From positions 1 to 64,000 of IMG/VR virus record IMGVR_UViG_3300033233_000027: a stretch of DNA of 64,000 bases. One strand, 5' to 3'. Positions 39,279-46,151 of this stretch are shown piece by piece. Each line of letters opens with the position of its first letter. The stretch's first letter is position 1. The stretch is from a virus. The notes beneath the pieces were generated by a model. The model ran no database searches, was not told where the DNA came from, and worked only from the letters and a program-made list of their open reading frames with translations. Made by a program: the position numbers and the translations under genes.

Positions 39279-39650
39279 ATGAAGGTATCGGCTAGGCTTG
39301 GCACAGGTGGATGCCCCTCTGGGAAGATTCGCAGGAAGGCCTACACGACGCGTAAGGGCGTTCATGTCAAGTCATCATGCGTTCCTGACAAGGGAACGAA
39401 AGGAAAGGGTCCAAAAACTCTTCCAACACCGAGGCCTGGCTCGCTCGAGGGCTGGAAGAAGGATCTCCCATCAACGGAGCGCCACGCCATCCTGCACGAT
39501 ATCACCAAGCGCGAAGGGTGCGGCGTAGCCATAAAAAAGCTGACGCTTCTCCAGAACATCACGGCTGATGCGGCAACGAAGCGCACAGCCAAGACAGACA
39601 AGAAGTGGCTGAGAGGCCAGGGATTCTGCGAGCTTGCGAGGGGAAAATGA
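39279..39650 (+). CDS. Cationic protein resembling a giant-virus basic family (DUF5771-like)
   Basis: 123 residues. The pattern IRRKAYTTRKGVHVKSSCVPDKGTKGKGPKTLP, here in pieces KIRRKAYTTRKG, VKSSCVPDKG and KGKGPKTLP, then RHAILHDITKREGCGVAIKKLTLLQN, closely follows what I recall of DUF5771, a small basic family of nucleocytoplasmic large DNA viruses: RKAYTRK, a VP..KDRGKPGKG loop, a RHxAL helix and a C-terminal KLNAL. The match is from memory, not a search. A DNA-packing or core role would fit the charge. It overlaps the next basic gene as ATGA. Confidence 0.6.
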   Translation: MKVSARLGTGGCPSGKIRRKAYTTRKGVHVKSSCVPDKGTKGKGPKTLPTPRPGSLEGWKKDLPSTERHAILHDITKREGCGVAIKKLTLLQNITADAATKRTAKTDKKWLRGQGFCELARGK

Positions 39651-39904
39651 AAACGAAGCTCGGGGCCATAGAACTGGTGGAACTCGGTCGCGCCTCAAAG
39701 CGCGTCTGCGCTAGGGCAGTCAAGAGCGGTAAGCGGTGGGTCGTGCGCACCTCAGATGCGGGTTCCGGTGCCGGCAGGAACTGGATTGAGGCTCCGTGCC
39801 TTCGCAGCAAGAAGAAGTCGAAGGCGCGTACGTTCCTGACTCGCTCCATCGCAGAAGCCCATGCGCGAAAGTGCGGAATCATGCTGTGCCGAAAAGGAAA
39901 ATGA
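39647..39904 (+). CDS. Small basic protein with LGAIELVELG motif
   Basis: 85 residues; start at 39647 in the ATGA overlap. N-terminus TKLGAIELVELGRASKR shares LGA[IV]ELVELG with the membrane protein at 25033. The remainder is cationic with three or four Cys (RVCARAVKSGKRWVVR, APCLRSKKKSKARTF, CGIMLCRKGK). Probable core protein; the shared motif may be a docking signal. Confidence 0.6.
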   Translation: MKTKLGAIELVELGRASKRVCARAVKSGKRWVVRTSDAGSGAGRNWIEAPCLRSKKKSKARTFLTRSIAEAHARKCGIMLCRKGK

Positions 39905-39946
39905 GTCGGTAATATACTTTTGACTAGGACGAAAGGGGGGATAGGA

Positions 39947-40726
39947 ATGCAAGCGAGACCACTGGGGTATTATGGGCGTATCAAGCCTTCACCAATCAGG
40001 ATCCCGCAAGGTGCCCGCTCAGCGGCACTTGGAGCTGCGATCATTCTGGATCAGCAACTTGCCGCAAGCGTAATCCAGCGATGGAATGGGGCGAATCAGG
40101 GAAAGAACGAAGCCCTAGCTGTACTCACTAACTTCCCGTACGATACAGCTCCAGTAGGTTCATATTCGCAACTGGATGGGGCCGTTACCAACTTTGAGAC
40201 GCTCAACGGATCGGCTGGAATCGTAAGCCTTGTAGGAAAAGCTACCCTAGTTCTTCAAAACAACGCACCCTCCTTCACGTCACAGGAAGAACTACAGGCT
40301 CTTAATGCGCTGGAGAACATGGGGCATCTGCTACAGAAAGCAGCTCAGGCGCTGATGAGTATTCCTCCTCCGACCCCAGCCCAACCGCCACAAGGCATTC
40401 TCCTGTCGGCCGCAGAGGCTAATGGATACAACGCTGCCGTGCAGTCGCTTCTCGAGGCTATCGGACTGCTTGGAACCCCAGCCATCTTGGTGCCGCATAA
40501 GGCTGCATTGCAGGCGCTTTCTGGCAACTTGCAGACATCCCCAGTCTATGTGCCACCCAACTTTGCCTCCACAATCCAGGCGGCTTCTGATGCGGTTACG
40601 ACTGAGAGGAATAGACAGGCTGCGTTGGCCCAAACAGGACAGACTCCAGTTGCTGGAGATCAGACCGCGCTCTACGTTGGCGGTGGCGTTGCGCTTACTG
40701 CCTTGCTCCTTATTGCGTTTGCCTAA
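39947..40726 (+). CDS. Tail-anchored virion candidate
   Basis: 259 residues; start MQARPLGYYGRIKPSPIRIPQG at 39947 with SD GAAAGGGGGG. Helical body containing two related segments (NALENMGHLLQKAAQALMS and AAVQSLLEAIGLLGTPAILVPHKAALQALS), the second shared with the next gene. C-terminal anchor TALYVGGGVALTALLLIAFA ends at the stop. A 6-base hairpin (40736-40750) follows. Paralogue of 40772. Confidence 0.7.
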   Translation: MQARPLGYYGRIKPSPIRIPQGARSAALGAAIILDQQLAASVIQRWNGANQGKNEALAVLTNFPYDTAPVGSYSQLDGAVTNFETLNGSAGIVSLVGKATLVLQNNAPSFTSQEELQALNALENMGHLLQKAAQALMSIPPPTPAQPPQGILLSAAEANGYNAAVQSLLEAIGLLGTPAILVPHKAALQALSGNLQTSPVYVPPNFASTIQAASDAVTTERNRQAALAQTGQTPVAGDQTALYVGGGVALTALLLIAFA

Positions 40727-40771
40727 ACCTATGATGCGGGCTATGCCCGCAATATGAATTGGAGAATAGCG

Positions 40772-41428
40772 ATGAATCAGCCGATCAGACTCGCACGACA
40801 ATTTTCTCCCATCGGAAAGTCGATCCGCCTTGCTGGTGCCCGTCTTGGGAATCCAGATACATTCCTGTCGGATTCTCAGGCATCTGCGGTCAGGCAGGGC
40901 GCACAGACGCTTCTGCAAGCGATCGGGGCGTTGGGAAATCCAGCTAGTCTTTCTTCCTGGAAAAACTGGCTTGAGACCTTCTCGTACAGGCTTCAGCAGC
41001 CACCAGTTTATGTGGCAGATGACTACACCTCCACTCTCCAGGGGGCGTCCGATGCAATTGCGGCAGAGAACGCTAAGCAGGGTGGCCAGGTCCCGACGAT
41101 GTTCCTCTACGCCGAAGAGGCGGCTCCATGGTCTGAGGCAGCTAAAGCGATTCTAGCTGAGATGGGAAATATCGGTAATCCAGCATCCTTGGCCCAGCAT
41201 AGGAGTAATCTGGAATCCCTAGTCTCGCAGTTCTCAGATGTCAAGCAGGATACCACGGGTCGAAATTATGTCGTGGTTCGATCTGATTATGGCCAGAGGA
41301 TTGAAAACGCCAGAGCTGCTACGCAGCAGGCAAAGGCTTCTCCAACCGCCTCAACTGGTCCATCTACGGTCGAAGTGGCTGGTGTAATTGGAGTGATCGG
41401 CCTCGGCCTCTGGCTCGCGTTGGGTTAA
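40772..41428 (+). CDS. Tail-anchored virion candidate, paralogue of previous gene
   Basis: 218 residues, start MNQPIRLARQFSPIGKSIRL at 40772 with SD TTGGAGAAT. Two internal repeats (GAQTLLQAIGALGNPASLSSWKNWLETFS and AAKAILAEMGNIGNPASLAQHRSNLESLVS) resemble the repeat in the 39947 protein. C-terminal helix VEVAGVIGVIGLGLWLALG ends at the stop. Another tandem pair in the module. Confidence 0.7.
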   Translation: MNQPIRLARQFSPIGKSIRLAGARLGNPDTFLSDSQASAVRQGAQTLLQAIGALGNPASLSSWKNWLETFSYRLQQPPVYVADDYTSTLQGASDAIAAENAKQGGQVPTMFLYAEEAAPWSEAAKAILAEMGNIGNPASLAQHRSNLESLVSQFSDVKQDTTGRNYVVVRSDYGQRIENARAATQQAKASPTASTGPSTVEVAGVIGVIGLGLWLALG

Positions 41429-41480
41429 AAACTGCGGCACACCAATGGTAGGCAGCGTCTGAATAGCGAGGAGAGTAAAG

Positions 41481-41918
41481 TTGCCTGATACGGCCCCGCA
41501 TCCAGCAAGATATCTGGATGCTACTAAGGAGGAGGCCCAGGCCTTCACTACTGCCGCCAAGCATGTGCTGGACTATGTGGCGCAGCATCTGGACAGTTCC
41601 CACGTCGCCTGCGACCCAGGAATTGCCGTATGGGCCAATAGGCTCTCTGCCGCTGTGGCACGCCTAGACCAGGATAAATCTGGCTTCTACAAGATCCCGT
41701 CAGAGGCTATTGAGGCCATTGCCAGAATATCAGAATGCGCCACAGCCATCTCCAGACACGTCGATCTGGTACGTCTGATTGCCTTCGTGGGCAGTTCTGC
41801 CGGCACATTCGGGCTTTTGGCCCTGAAACTGCCCATTCTGGCCTGGGTTGGCTACGGGGCCGCAGTGGCAGCCACGGTAATCGGCCCTTCCGTACGCATA
41901 CCGCTCCTAGAGGATTGA
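41481..41918 (+). CDS. Membrane protein with helical head
   Basis: 145 residues from TTG with a clear SD GCGAGGAGAG. Helical head (AFTTAAKHVLDYVAQHL) and two hydrophobic helices near the C-terminus (RLIAFVGSSAGTFGLLAL; LAWVGYGAAVAATVIG). Probable virion or host-envelope protein. Confidence 0.6.
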   Translation: MPDTAPHPARYLDATKEEAQAFTTAAKHVLDYVAQHLDSSHVACDPGIAVWANRLSAAVARLDQDKSGFYKIPSEAIEAIARISECATAISRHVDLVRLIAFVGSSAGTFGLLALKLPILAWVGYGAAVAATVIGPSVRIPLLED

Positions 41919-41924
41919 GCCGTG

Positions 41925-42386
41925 ATGTCGAAGAAGCGGATCCTCTACATCGTGCTCCCTGATCCGACCTTGGCGGGAGAAAGACACCTCTGGGGCTGGA
42001 CCATCCTGACTGGGAGAGGTGGCCCAGATGTCCATGTGGTCGACGGAAATGAGATGGCTAAGATCGTTGGGGGAGGGGTTGTGGTTCCAGCGGTCGGCTG
42101 GAAGAGAAAGGCTCGAGTGTCTTTCCAGGAAGAACTGACCATACCAGTCGGACCTGAACGTGCCTGGAATGAACTGGCCAAAACACTCAACCCTCAACCC
42201 AGCGAAGGTTCCGTCTCGGCAAAATACTCTGGTCCTTGGACTGGTGGTCGCTGGAGGATCGCTGGTCCATTCTGTTGTCCAGCAGATGCGTCTGGATTTG
42301 CGGCCGACGATGCGGGCCATACAGGGGCCAGCATCGCCGTGGAGCTCTGGACGATGACTTCAGGGAAGTGGAAGAGAACGGGTTGA
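41925..42386 (+). CDS. Protein of unknown function ending the virion module
   Basis: 153 residues (GTG three bases upstream also possible). Beta-rich, soluble: KKRILYIVLPDPTLAGERHLWG and GGRWRIAGPFCCPADASG. Stops one base before the bidirectional terminator. Faces the ubiquitin-like gene across the convergent junction. Function unknown. Confidence 0.6.
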   Translation: MSKKRILYIVLPDPTLAGERHLWGWTILTGRGGPDVHVVDGNEMAKIVGGGVVVPAVGWKRKARVSFQEELTIPVGPERAWNELAKTLNPQPSEGSVSAKYSGPWTGGRWRIAGPFCCPADASGFAADDAGHTGASIAVELWTMTSGKWKRTG

Positions 42387-42413
42387 GCCGCAGCTGGAAT
42401 TGCCAGCTGCGGC
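42387..42413. terminator. Bidirectional hairpin between convergent operons
   Basis: Perfect 11-base stem GCCGCAGCTGG/CCAGCTGCGGC with loop AATTG, exactly in the 47-base gap between the last plus-strand gene and the first minus-strand gene of the right arm. Likely stops transcription from both sides. Confidence 0.8.
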
Positions 42414-42433
42414 CACAATCTGAAGCGCAGCGG

Positions 42434-42712
42434 CTAGATCACGACCCCAGCCACGATTTCAGGAAAGACCACAAGATGATCTCCATCGGCCACCCCAGCC
42501 TGCGGCAAAGTCTGCGTTTCAAGCAGACGTCGCCCCTTTTCCTTGTGGTCTAGGCTGTAGACCATCGGGGAGCCATCTGGAGAAACGGCTGGGAGCAACA
42601 TCTTCGTGATGATGTTCGGGAGGATCTTGGACACGGGGACGGAATCCGAGATCCTCGCTTTGACGCTCTTAGCACCCGTCTGATCCAGAAAAATAACCAT
42701 TCGGTCTGCCAT
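42434..42712 (-). CDS. Ubiquitin-like protein (YukD/EsaB-type fold candidate)
   Basis: 92 residues, start MADRMVIF at 42712 (SD AAGGAGG). The pattern MVIFLDQTG...VPVSKILPNIITKMLLP, MVYSLDHKEKGRRL, TLPQAGVADGDHLVVFPE fits the beta-grasp ubiquitin-like fold seen in bacterial YukD/EsaB and phage-defence ubiquitin relatives (resemblance from memory). The C-terminus is IVAGVVI, without a terminal Gly-Gly. No E1, E2 or JAB gene is visible in the window, so conjugation is unproven; it could be a partner, mimic or inhibitor of host systems. Confidence 0.65.
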   Translation of the reverse strand: MADRMVIFLDQTGAKSVKARISDSVPVSKILPNIITKMLLPAVSPDGSPMVYSLDHKEKGRRLLETQTLPQAGVADGDHLVVFPEIVAGVVI

Positions 42713-42760
42713 GGCATCCTCCTTCTGTTGCACAGAATGCGTACTGTGCGTACAACCGAA

Positions 42761-43201
42761 CTAAACCCTTCCTAATTGCTGCAAGAAATCGAACGCCTCT
42801 TTTGTAAAACATTCCCAGAACAGCTTGGCTGCGGCTGGAACCTCATTCGGATCGTGAACTTCGACACGGGCCGTAGGAAGGTGAATCGCCACCTTGGCTA
42901 CGTCCCATGTTTTACCTCCGACGCAGAACCACCCATCTATAGTTACTCGAGCCAGTTCAACTCCGCGGAGTGCGTAAATTAGTTTTGCGCCATCTCCCCG
43001 ATATCTGAACCAGCCTTCGGGAATCATGTCCCCGTACTGGATTTCCGTAACCGACATCTGCCCGTCCCTTCTAATCAGCGTGCGGTATTTATCTATCGCC
43101 TCAGCAGTGGCGGCAGCAGCCCCGATCTTCTCTTCACGGTGCCCGCCATCGCCATGGATAACGGCTAGTACGCATCCTAGGAGTTCCCGGTACTCGTTCA
43201 T
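42761..43201 (-). CDS. Protein of unknown function
   Basis: 146 residues, start MNEYRELLG at 43201. Helical N-terminal half with HGDGGHREEKIGAAAATAEAID, then a beta region (EGWFRYRGDGAKLIYALRGVELARVTIDGWF). No motif. Its start lies in a CGTGAATC junction shared with the upstream stop. Confidence 0.6.
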   Translation of the reverse strand: MNEYRELLGCVLAVIHGDGGHREEKIGAAAATAEAIDKYRTLIRRDGQMSVTEIQYGDMIPEGWFRYRGDGAKLIYALRGVELARVTIDGWFCVGGKTWDVAKVAIHLPTARVEVHDPNEVPAAAKLFWECFTKEAFDFLQQLGRV

Positions 43202-43205
43202 CGAT

Positions 43206-43493
43206 TCACGTCTCATATTTCATAGCCACGCTTGGCTTGTTCAATCCGCTCCCTTGGCACCAAGGACACTTTCCATCAACGGCTCGGAATACGGTTTCAT
43301 CCTTCGTACTCTCCCAGGAGAAATTGCAGTCTGGTCCGTGGCAGTGACGTATCAGCTTAACCGAATCCCCTTCCAGAACTGATCCGAAGTTCGGGGATCC
43401 GCAGGTCGGACACTTGAACGCGTGATGCTTGCCAGTTCCAAAGCAGGCAGGACATTCTTTCGGAACTTTCGGTTTGCTCTTTGCGTCTGTCAC
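43206..43493 (-). CDS. Zinc-binding protein with two DnaJ-type CxxCxGxG knuckles
   Basis: 95 residues from GTG. CPACFGTG near residue 14 and CPWCQGSG near residue 77 are DnaJ-like zinc knuckles; between them lie KCPTCG and HCHGPDC. Four Cys pairs, so two zinc sites are likely. SD AGGAAAGG. Function unknown; such proteins may bind unfolded protein or nucleic acid. Confidence 0.7.
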   Translation of the reverse strand: MTDAKSKPKVPKECPACFGTGKHHAFKCPTCGSPNFGSVLEGDSVKLIRHCHGPDCNFSWESTKDETVFRAVDGKCPWCQGSGLNKPSVAMKYET

Positions 43494-43563
43494 GAATAAC
43501 CCTTTCCTGAATCACCCCCACTTTGTACCAAAATACCCAACTACGGTGGCCTCGTTTCGCACA

Positions 43564-43602
43564 CTTACCCATGGGTACGTGGGCAATCTATGGCTTTGTT
43601 TT
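43564..43602. repeat. Copy 1 of a ~39-base intergenic repeat
   Basis: Shares TTACCCATGGGTACG, then GGCAA-TCTA and GGCTTTGTTTT with 55205-55243. The core TACCCATGGGTA is a perfect palindrome. Possibly a regulator site or recombination scar. Confidence 0.6.
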
Positions 43603-43704
43603 ACATCGAACATCGACCGGCCGTACCTGTGTCCAGAATCCGTATATGGCCATCAGGAAAAAGGCTGAAGAAAGTATCGTGATGAATACCCAGTAGGCAG
43701 ACAT
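43588..43704 (-). CDS. 38-residue single-pass membrane protein
   Basis: Starts behind AAGGTGAG. One hydrophobic helix (AYWVFITILSSAFFLMAIYGFW) then a short basic tail, ending in the repeat at 43564. Function unknown. Confidence 0.55.
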   Translation of the reverse strand: MSAYWVFITILSSAFFLMAIYGFWTQVRPVDVRCKTKP

Positions 43705-43712
43705 GGCTCACC

Positions 43713-44069
43713 TTACGTTTTCGGACGTGTCTTTATCTTCTCGCGCATTCTATCTGCGTCTTCTTGCACATCAGCGTTGAAGCTGGACCAATCAGATAGG
43801 TGCCCAAAAATAATATGGCAATCGTGCGAATTCTCATCACAGAGAGAGATGAGGTTCGTTTGATCGAGTTCCAGCGCAGGATTCAAATGAAACGGCTTCT
43901 TATGGTGGACCTGGACATCCTTCGTAACGCCGCAGACAGCACACATCGGGTTCTTCTCGAGATGCTTCTTGCGAACTGTCGGCCATTGTGGACTTCTTTT
44001 CAAGCCAGCAGCCTTGATCGGTTTGTCCTGTGGGCGACCTAGGATGGCATTCCGAATTGCGTTTAGCAT
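43713..44069 (-). CDS. HNH endonuclease
   Basis: 118 residues. HNH signature: CAVCG (first zinc pair), VHHKKPFHLNP, then NLISLCDENSHDCHIIFGH, with His-His and the second Cys region placed as in phage HNH nucleases. Basic N-terminus. Such enzymes cut DNA at packaging ends or act as free-standing homing nucleases. Its start overlaps the upstream gene. Two other HNH genes lie at 49759 and 56603 but are of a different subtype. Confidence 0.85.
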   Translation of the reverse strand: MLNAIRNAILGRPQDKPIKAAGLKRSPQWPTVRKKHLEKNPMCAVCGVTKDVQVHHKKPFHLNPALELDQTNLISLCDENSHDCHIIFGHLSDWSSFNADVQEDADRMREKIKTRPKT

Positions 44070-44236
44070 TGCGTCTCTTTCTTATTGGAGGAACTCGCTC
44101 TCAGTTCATCAACCAAGATCTCAAGTTCAATGAACTCGTCCTCATACTGAGGCAGGATCGGAGTCTCAAGGCCCCCCATCTTTCCTAGCAACGCTTCTGC
44201 TGCCTTGAGAAGCCGGTTCAGGTTATCATTGCCCAT
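44063..44236 (-). CDS. Small helical protein
   Basis: 57 residues overlapping the HNH start by seven bases. Leucine/alanine helix (LNRLLKAAEALLGKMGG) then an acidic helix. Ends KKETQC. Function unknown. Confidence 0.5.
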   Translation of the reverse strand: MGNDNLNRLLKAAEALLGKMGGLETPILPQYEDEFIELEILVDELRASSSNKKETQC

Positions 44237-44265
44237 CTGGCTTCACCATTTATCTCTTTTACGCA

Positions 44266-44337
44266 CTGCCCCGTCACGATTCGAACGTGAACCTTCCGCA
44301 TCCAAAGTGCGGCGAGCTACCGTTACTCCACGGGGCA
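44266..44337 (-). tRNA. tRNA-Gln (anticodon UUG)
   Basis: Full cloverleaf on the minus strand: acceptor TGCCCCG/CGGGGCA, short D arm GAG/CTC (Gln-like), anticodon stem CCGCA/TGCGG with loop CTTTGGA (anticodon TTG), T arm TCACG/CGTGA with TTCGAAT, discriminator G. No encoded CCA. It reads CAA and, by wobble, CAG; the collagen-like genes use many CAA/CAG Gln codons. Confidence 0.92.
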
Positions 44338-44509
44338 TAGAGGACGGCAGGGGATCATCCCTGTCCCCCTGCCGTCTCTGGAAAGATCGGGGACACACCA
44401 ACCCTAGGTATGTCCGGTTGAAAGAGCGATCCGCAGTGCGCACAAGTGGCGCTGCGGTAGCCGAACCGTGGAGCTCGCGCCCCACGAGGACGGCTAAGAT
44501 TTCGTATAT

Positions 44510-44686
44510 CTACTTTTTCACGACTGGCCTGCATCTACGATGCCGGCGAGCGAACCCATTCAGGAGATCGTTGAACTGGTGTACTAGGAGAGGAAGACCG
44601 ACTGGCTCCTGGGATCCACACCGCTCGCATAGCATCGACGGAGGTTGCTGGTCGTATTTCAGGACGGCCCACCAAATGCTGTTCAT
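44510..44686 (-). CDS. Small Cys protein
   Basis: 58 residues. CERCG near residue 20 and a later Cys in RRHRRCRPV suggest part of a zinc site. Basic C-terminus. Sits between tRNA-Gln and the transglutaminase paralogue. Bases 44338-44509 hold no gene I can support. Confidence 0.5.
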   Translation of the reverse strand: MNSIWWAVLKYDQQPPSMLCERCGSQEPVGLPLLVHQFNDLLNGFARRHRRCRPVVKK

Positions 44687-44698
44687 CGTTCTATCGTT

Positions 44699-45361
44699 TC
44701 ACGCCATCAGCGGTAGTTCGTACTCGTCATAATTCTCGAAGGGATGATGTTCCCCGAATTTTGGATGGAGAATGTCGCAATCCACGAACCGTCGTTGGCA
44801 GCCAATCGAAGCCCAGACGTAGTGCAGGCTTCCTCCAGTTCCTCCAAGCCTCATCTTGAGCGGGCTTAGGCCAATGGCCGCAGCAAGCGTCAGTACGAGA
44901 ATTGTCGCATCGTCTGAGTCGCCGGACATCTTCGGACTCGGACACTGGAGCGGTCCAAGATCATTCAATTTGCTTTGAGCAAATGCCGCTTGGATCGGAT
45001 TCCAGAAGATATCCAGCACTTCCTTTGGCGTACGAAGTCGGCGCAGATTGTTTGCAGCAGTACGAATACATTCCGAGCCGATAGGATCCTGTACGTACAC
45101 AAATCTGTCATGGCACCACGCGTACAGTCCCTGAAGCTGAACGAGATCGCGATTGTCTTCTGAGAGTACCACACCATTTTTACTAGCTGCCTCTGCTGAG
45201 AATGTGGCAATGAGATGCGCTGTATCTATTACCAGCGGATCGGTGTGGCCTTCACAGATGAAGTCTGCCATCCGACCAAGAGTGAATTGGACCGCATCAA
45301 ACTCTGGCAATCTCCTAATTCTTGATTCACCTAGCCCTGGGATGTTGTCCTTACTCTTCAT
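44699..45361 (-). CDS. Transglutaminase-like paralogue lacking the catalytic Cys
   Basis: 220 residues, start MKSKDNI at 45361. It aligns along its length with the 24335 protein: DPLVIDTAHLIATF, FVYVQDPIGSECIRTA, SPLKMRLGGTGGSLHYVWAS. Triad positions: Ser149 (SGDSDDAT) replaces Cys161, His180 remains, Asp194 or Asp196 remains. It is therefore probably not a cysteine enzyme, but may be a decoy, regulator, immunity partner or Ser variant of its paralogue. Confidence 0.75.
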   Translation of the reverse strand: MKSKDNIPGLGESRIRRLPEFDAVQFTLGRMADFICEGHTDPLVIDTAHLIATFSAEAASKNGVVLSEDNRDLVQLQGLYAWCHDRFVYVQDPIGSECIRTAANNLRRLRTPKEVLDIFWNPIQAAFAQSKLNDLGPLQCPSPKMSGDSDDATILVLTLAAAIGLSPLKMRLGGTGGSLHYVWASIGCQRRFVDCDILHPKFGEHHPFENYDEYELPLMA

Positions 45362-45390
45362 GCCTTGGCTCCTTCTAGGATTCCAGAATC

Positions 45391-45636
45391 CTATCGTTCT
45401 ACGACCCCTGCTCCACAACACGTTGGGCAAGTCTTCTGCTTCGTACCACGAATCTCTCTGGCGAATACCACCGGGCTTCCCCAGTCAGCTTTTGTGAGGA
45501 TGGCAACGGCCTCTTGAAATGTCTTTGCGGCAAGAACGGCTCGCATATCCTTAAAGCAGGAAGGCCAGTCATCGCATGGACTCGGTTCAATGTTCAGATA
45601 CATCCGCTGTAGCTGTTTATCGGTATAGGTCTTCAT
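45391..45636 (-). CDS. Small protein with C-terminal CPTCCGAG
   Basis: 81 residues. Helical body (DMRAVLAAKTFQEAVAILTKADWGS), C-terminal zinc-knuckle motif TCPTCCGAG. SD from the CGTGATATTGAGG junction. Function unknown. Confidence 0.55.
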   Translation of the reverse strand: MKTYTDKQLQRMYLNIEPSPCDDWPSCFKDMRAVLAAKTFQEAVAILTKADWGSPVVFAREIRGTKQKTCPTCCGAGVVER

Positions 45637-45648
45637 GATTCCTCAATA

Positions 45649-45930
45649 TCACGCAGGCTCGTACGTCATCTCGAAAATGTCAGGCTTGCACGGGTACTTC
45701 TCGCCCTTGACCCCGGTGATGATCCAGTCGCCAACCCTGACCTCCATCACACCTTCCAAGGTGTCGATGAAGAATCCGTAGATTGGGCCGTACTTCCGGT
45801 TCAGGTCAATCTGGTACGCATCGCCCCCGCCCCACTTCTTCTCTCCACGGCGCATCCCATCGGGCAGTGGCCCATCTGGATTCGTGAACTGCACGGCCTC
45901 AATCACTACTGGTTTCTTGCGGAATCTCAT
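45649..45930 (-). CDS. Conserved phage protein (MRFRKKPVVIEA type)
   Basis: 93 residues, SD GGGGAGG. MRFRKKPVVIEAVQF at the start and VRVGDWIITGVKGEKYPCKPDIFEMTYE at the end are the hallmarks of a small phage family I know well by pattern. The fold is beta-rich. Function unknown in the family. Confidence 0.85.
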   Translation of the reverse strand: MRFRKKPVVIEAVQFTNPDGPLPDGMRRGEKKWGGGDAYQIDLNRKYGPIYGFFIDTLEGVMEVRVGDWIITGVKGEKYPCKPDIFEMTYEPA

Positions 45931-45946
45931 TTCGCCTCCCCTCCAG

Positions 45947-46135
45947 TTACGCGCCCTTTATTGGAAAGCATTCCGCGATCTCACGAACAAGTTTGAATCC
46001 AGCGCAGAGTCCATACCAAATGACGCCAGCGATGTAACCGAAAAGTAAACCAACTACGTAGAATGGCAACCAGATAAATGCAGTGGCGCATCCAGCCGCC
46101 CGACCACTCCTACGTAGTTCTTCTTTCGCATCCAT
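45947..46135 (-). CDS. Small two-helix membrane protein
   Basis: 62 residues, SD CTGGAGGG. Charged N-terminus then ATAFIWLPFYVVGLLFGYIAGVIWYGLC, one long or two short membrane helices. Function unknown. Confidence 0.6.
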   Translation of the reverse strand: MDAKEELRRSGRAAGCATAFIWLPFYVVGLLFGYIAGVIWYGLCAGFKLVREIAECFPIKGA

Positions 46136-46151
46136 GCTTCACCCTCCAGTA

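Noticed and set aside
42434-42712. Complete viral ubiquitin conjugation system
   Set aside because: No E1, E2, JAB peptidase or C-terminal Gly-Gly is visible, so only a ubiquitin-like fold is claimed.
43357-43572. 71-codon minus frame starting at the palindromic repeat (MGKCAKRGH)
   Set aside because: It is antisense to nothing but overlaps the DnaJ-knuckle gene in another frame; the shared ATGGGTAA belongs to the repeat, whose second copy gives only six codons.
44266-44337. tRNA-Gln as an amber suppressor explaining the in-frame TAG at 5873
   Set aside because: The anticodon loop CTTTGGA gives UUG, not CUA, and TAG is used as a normal stop by several genes.
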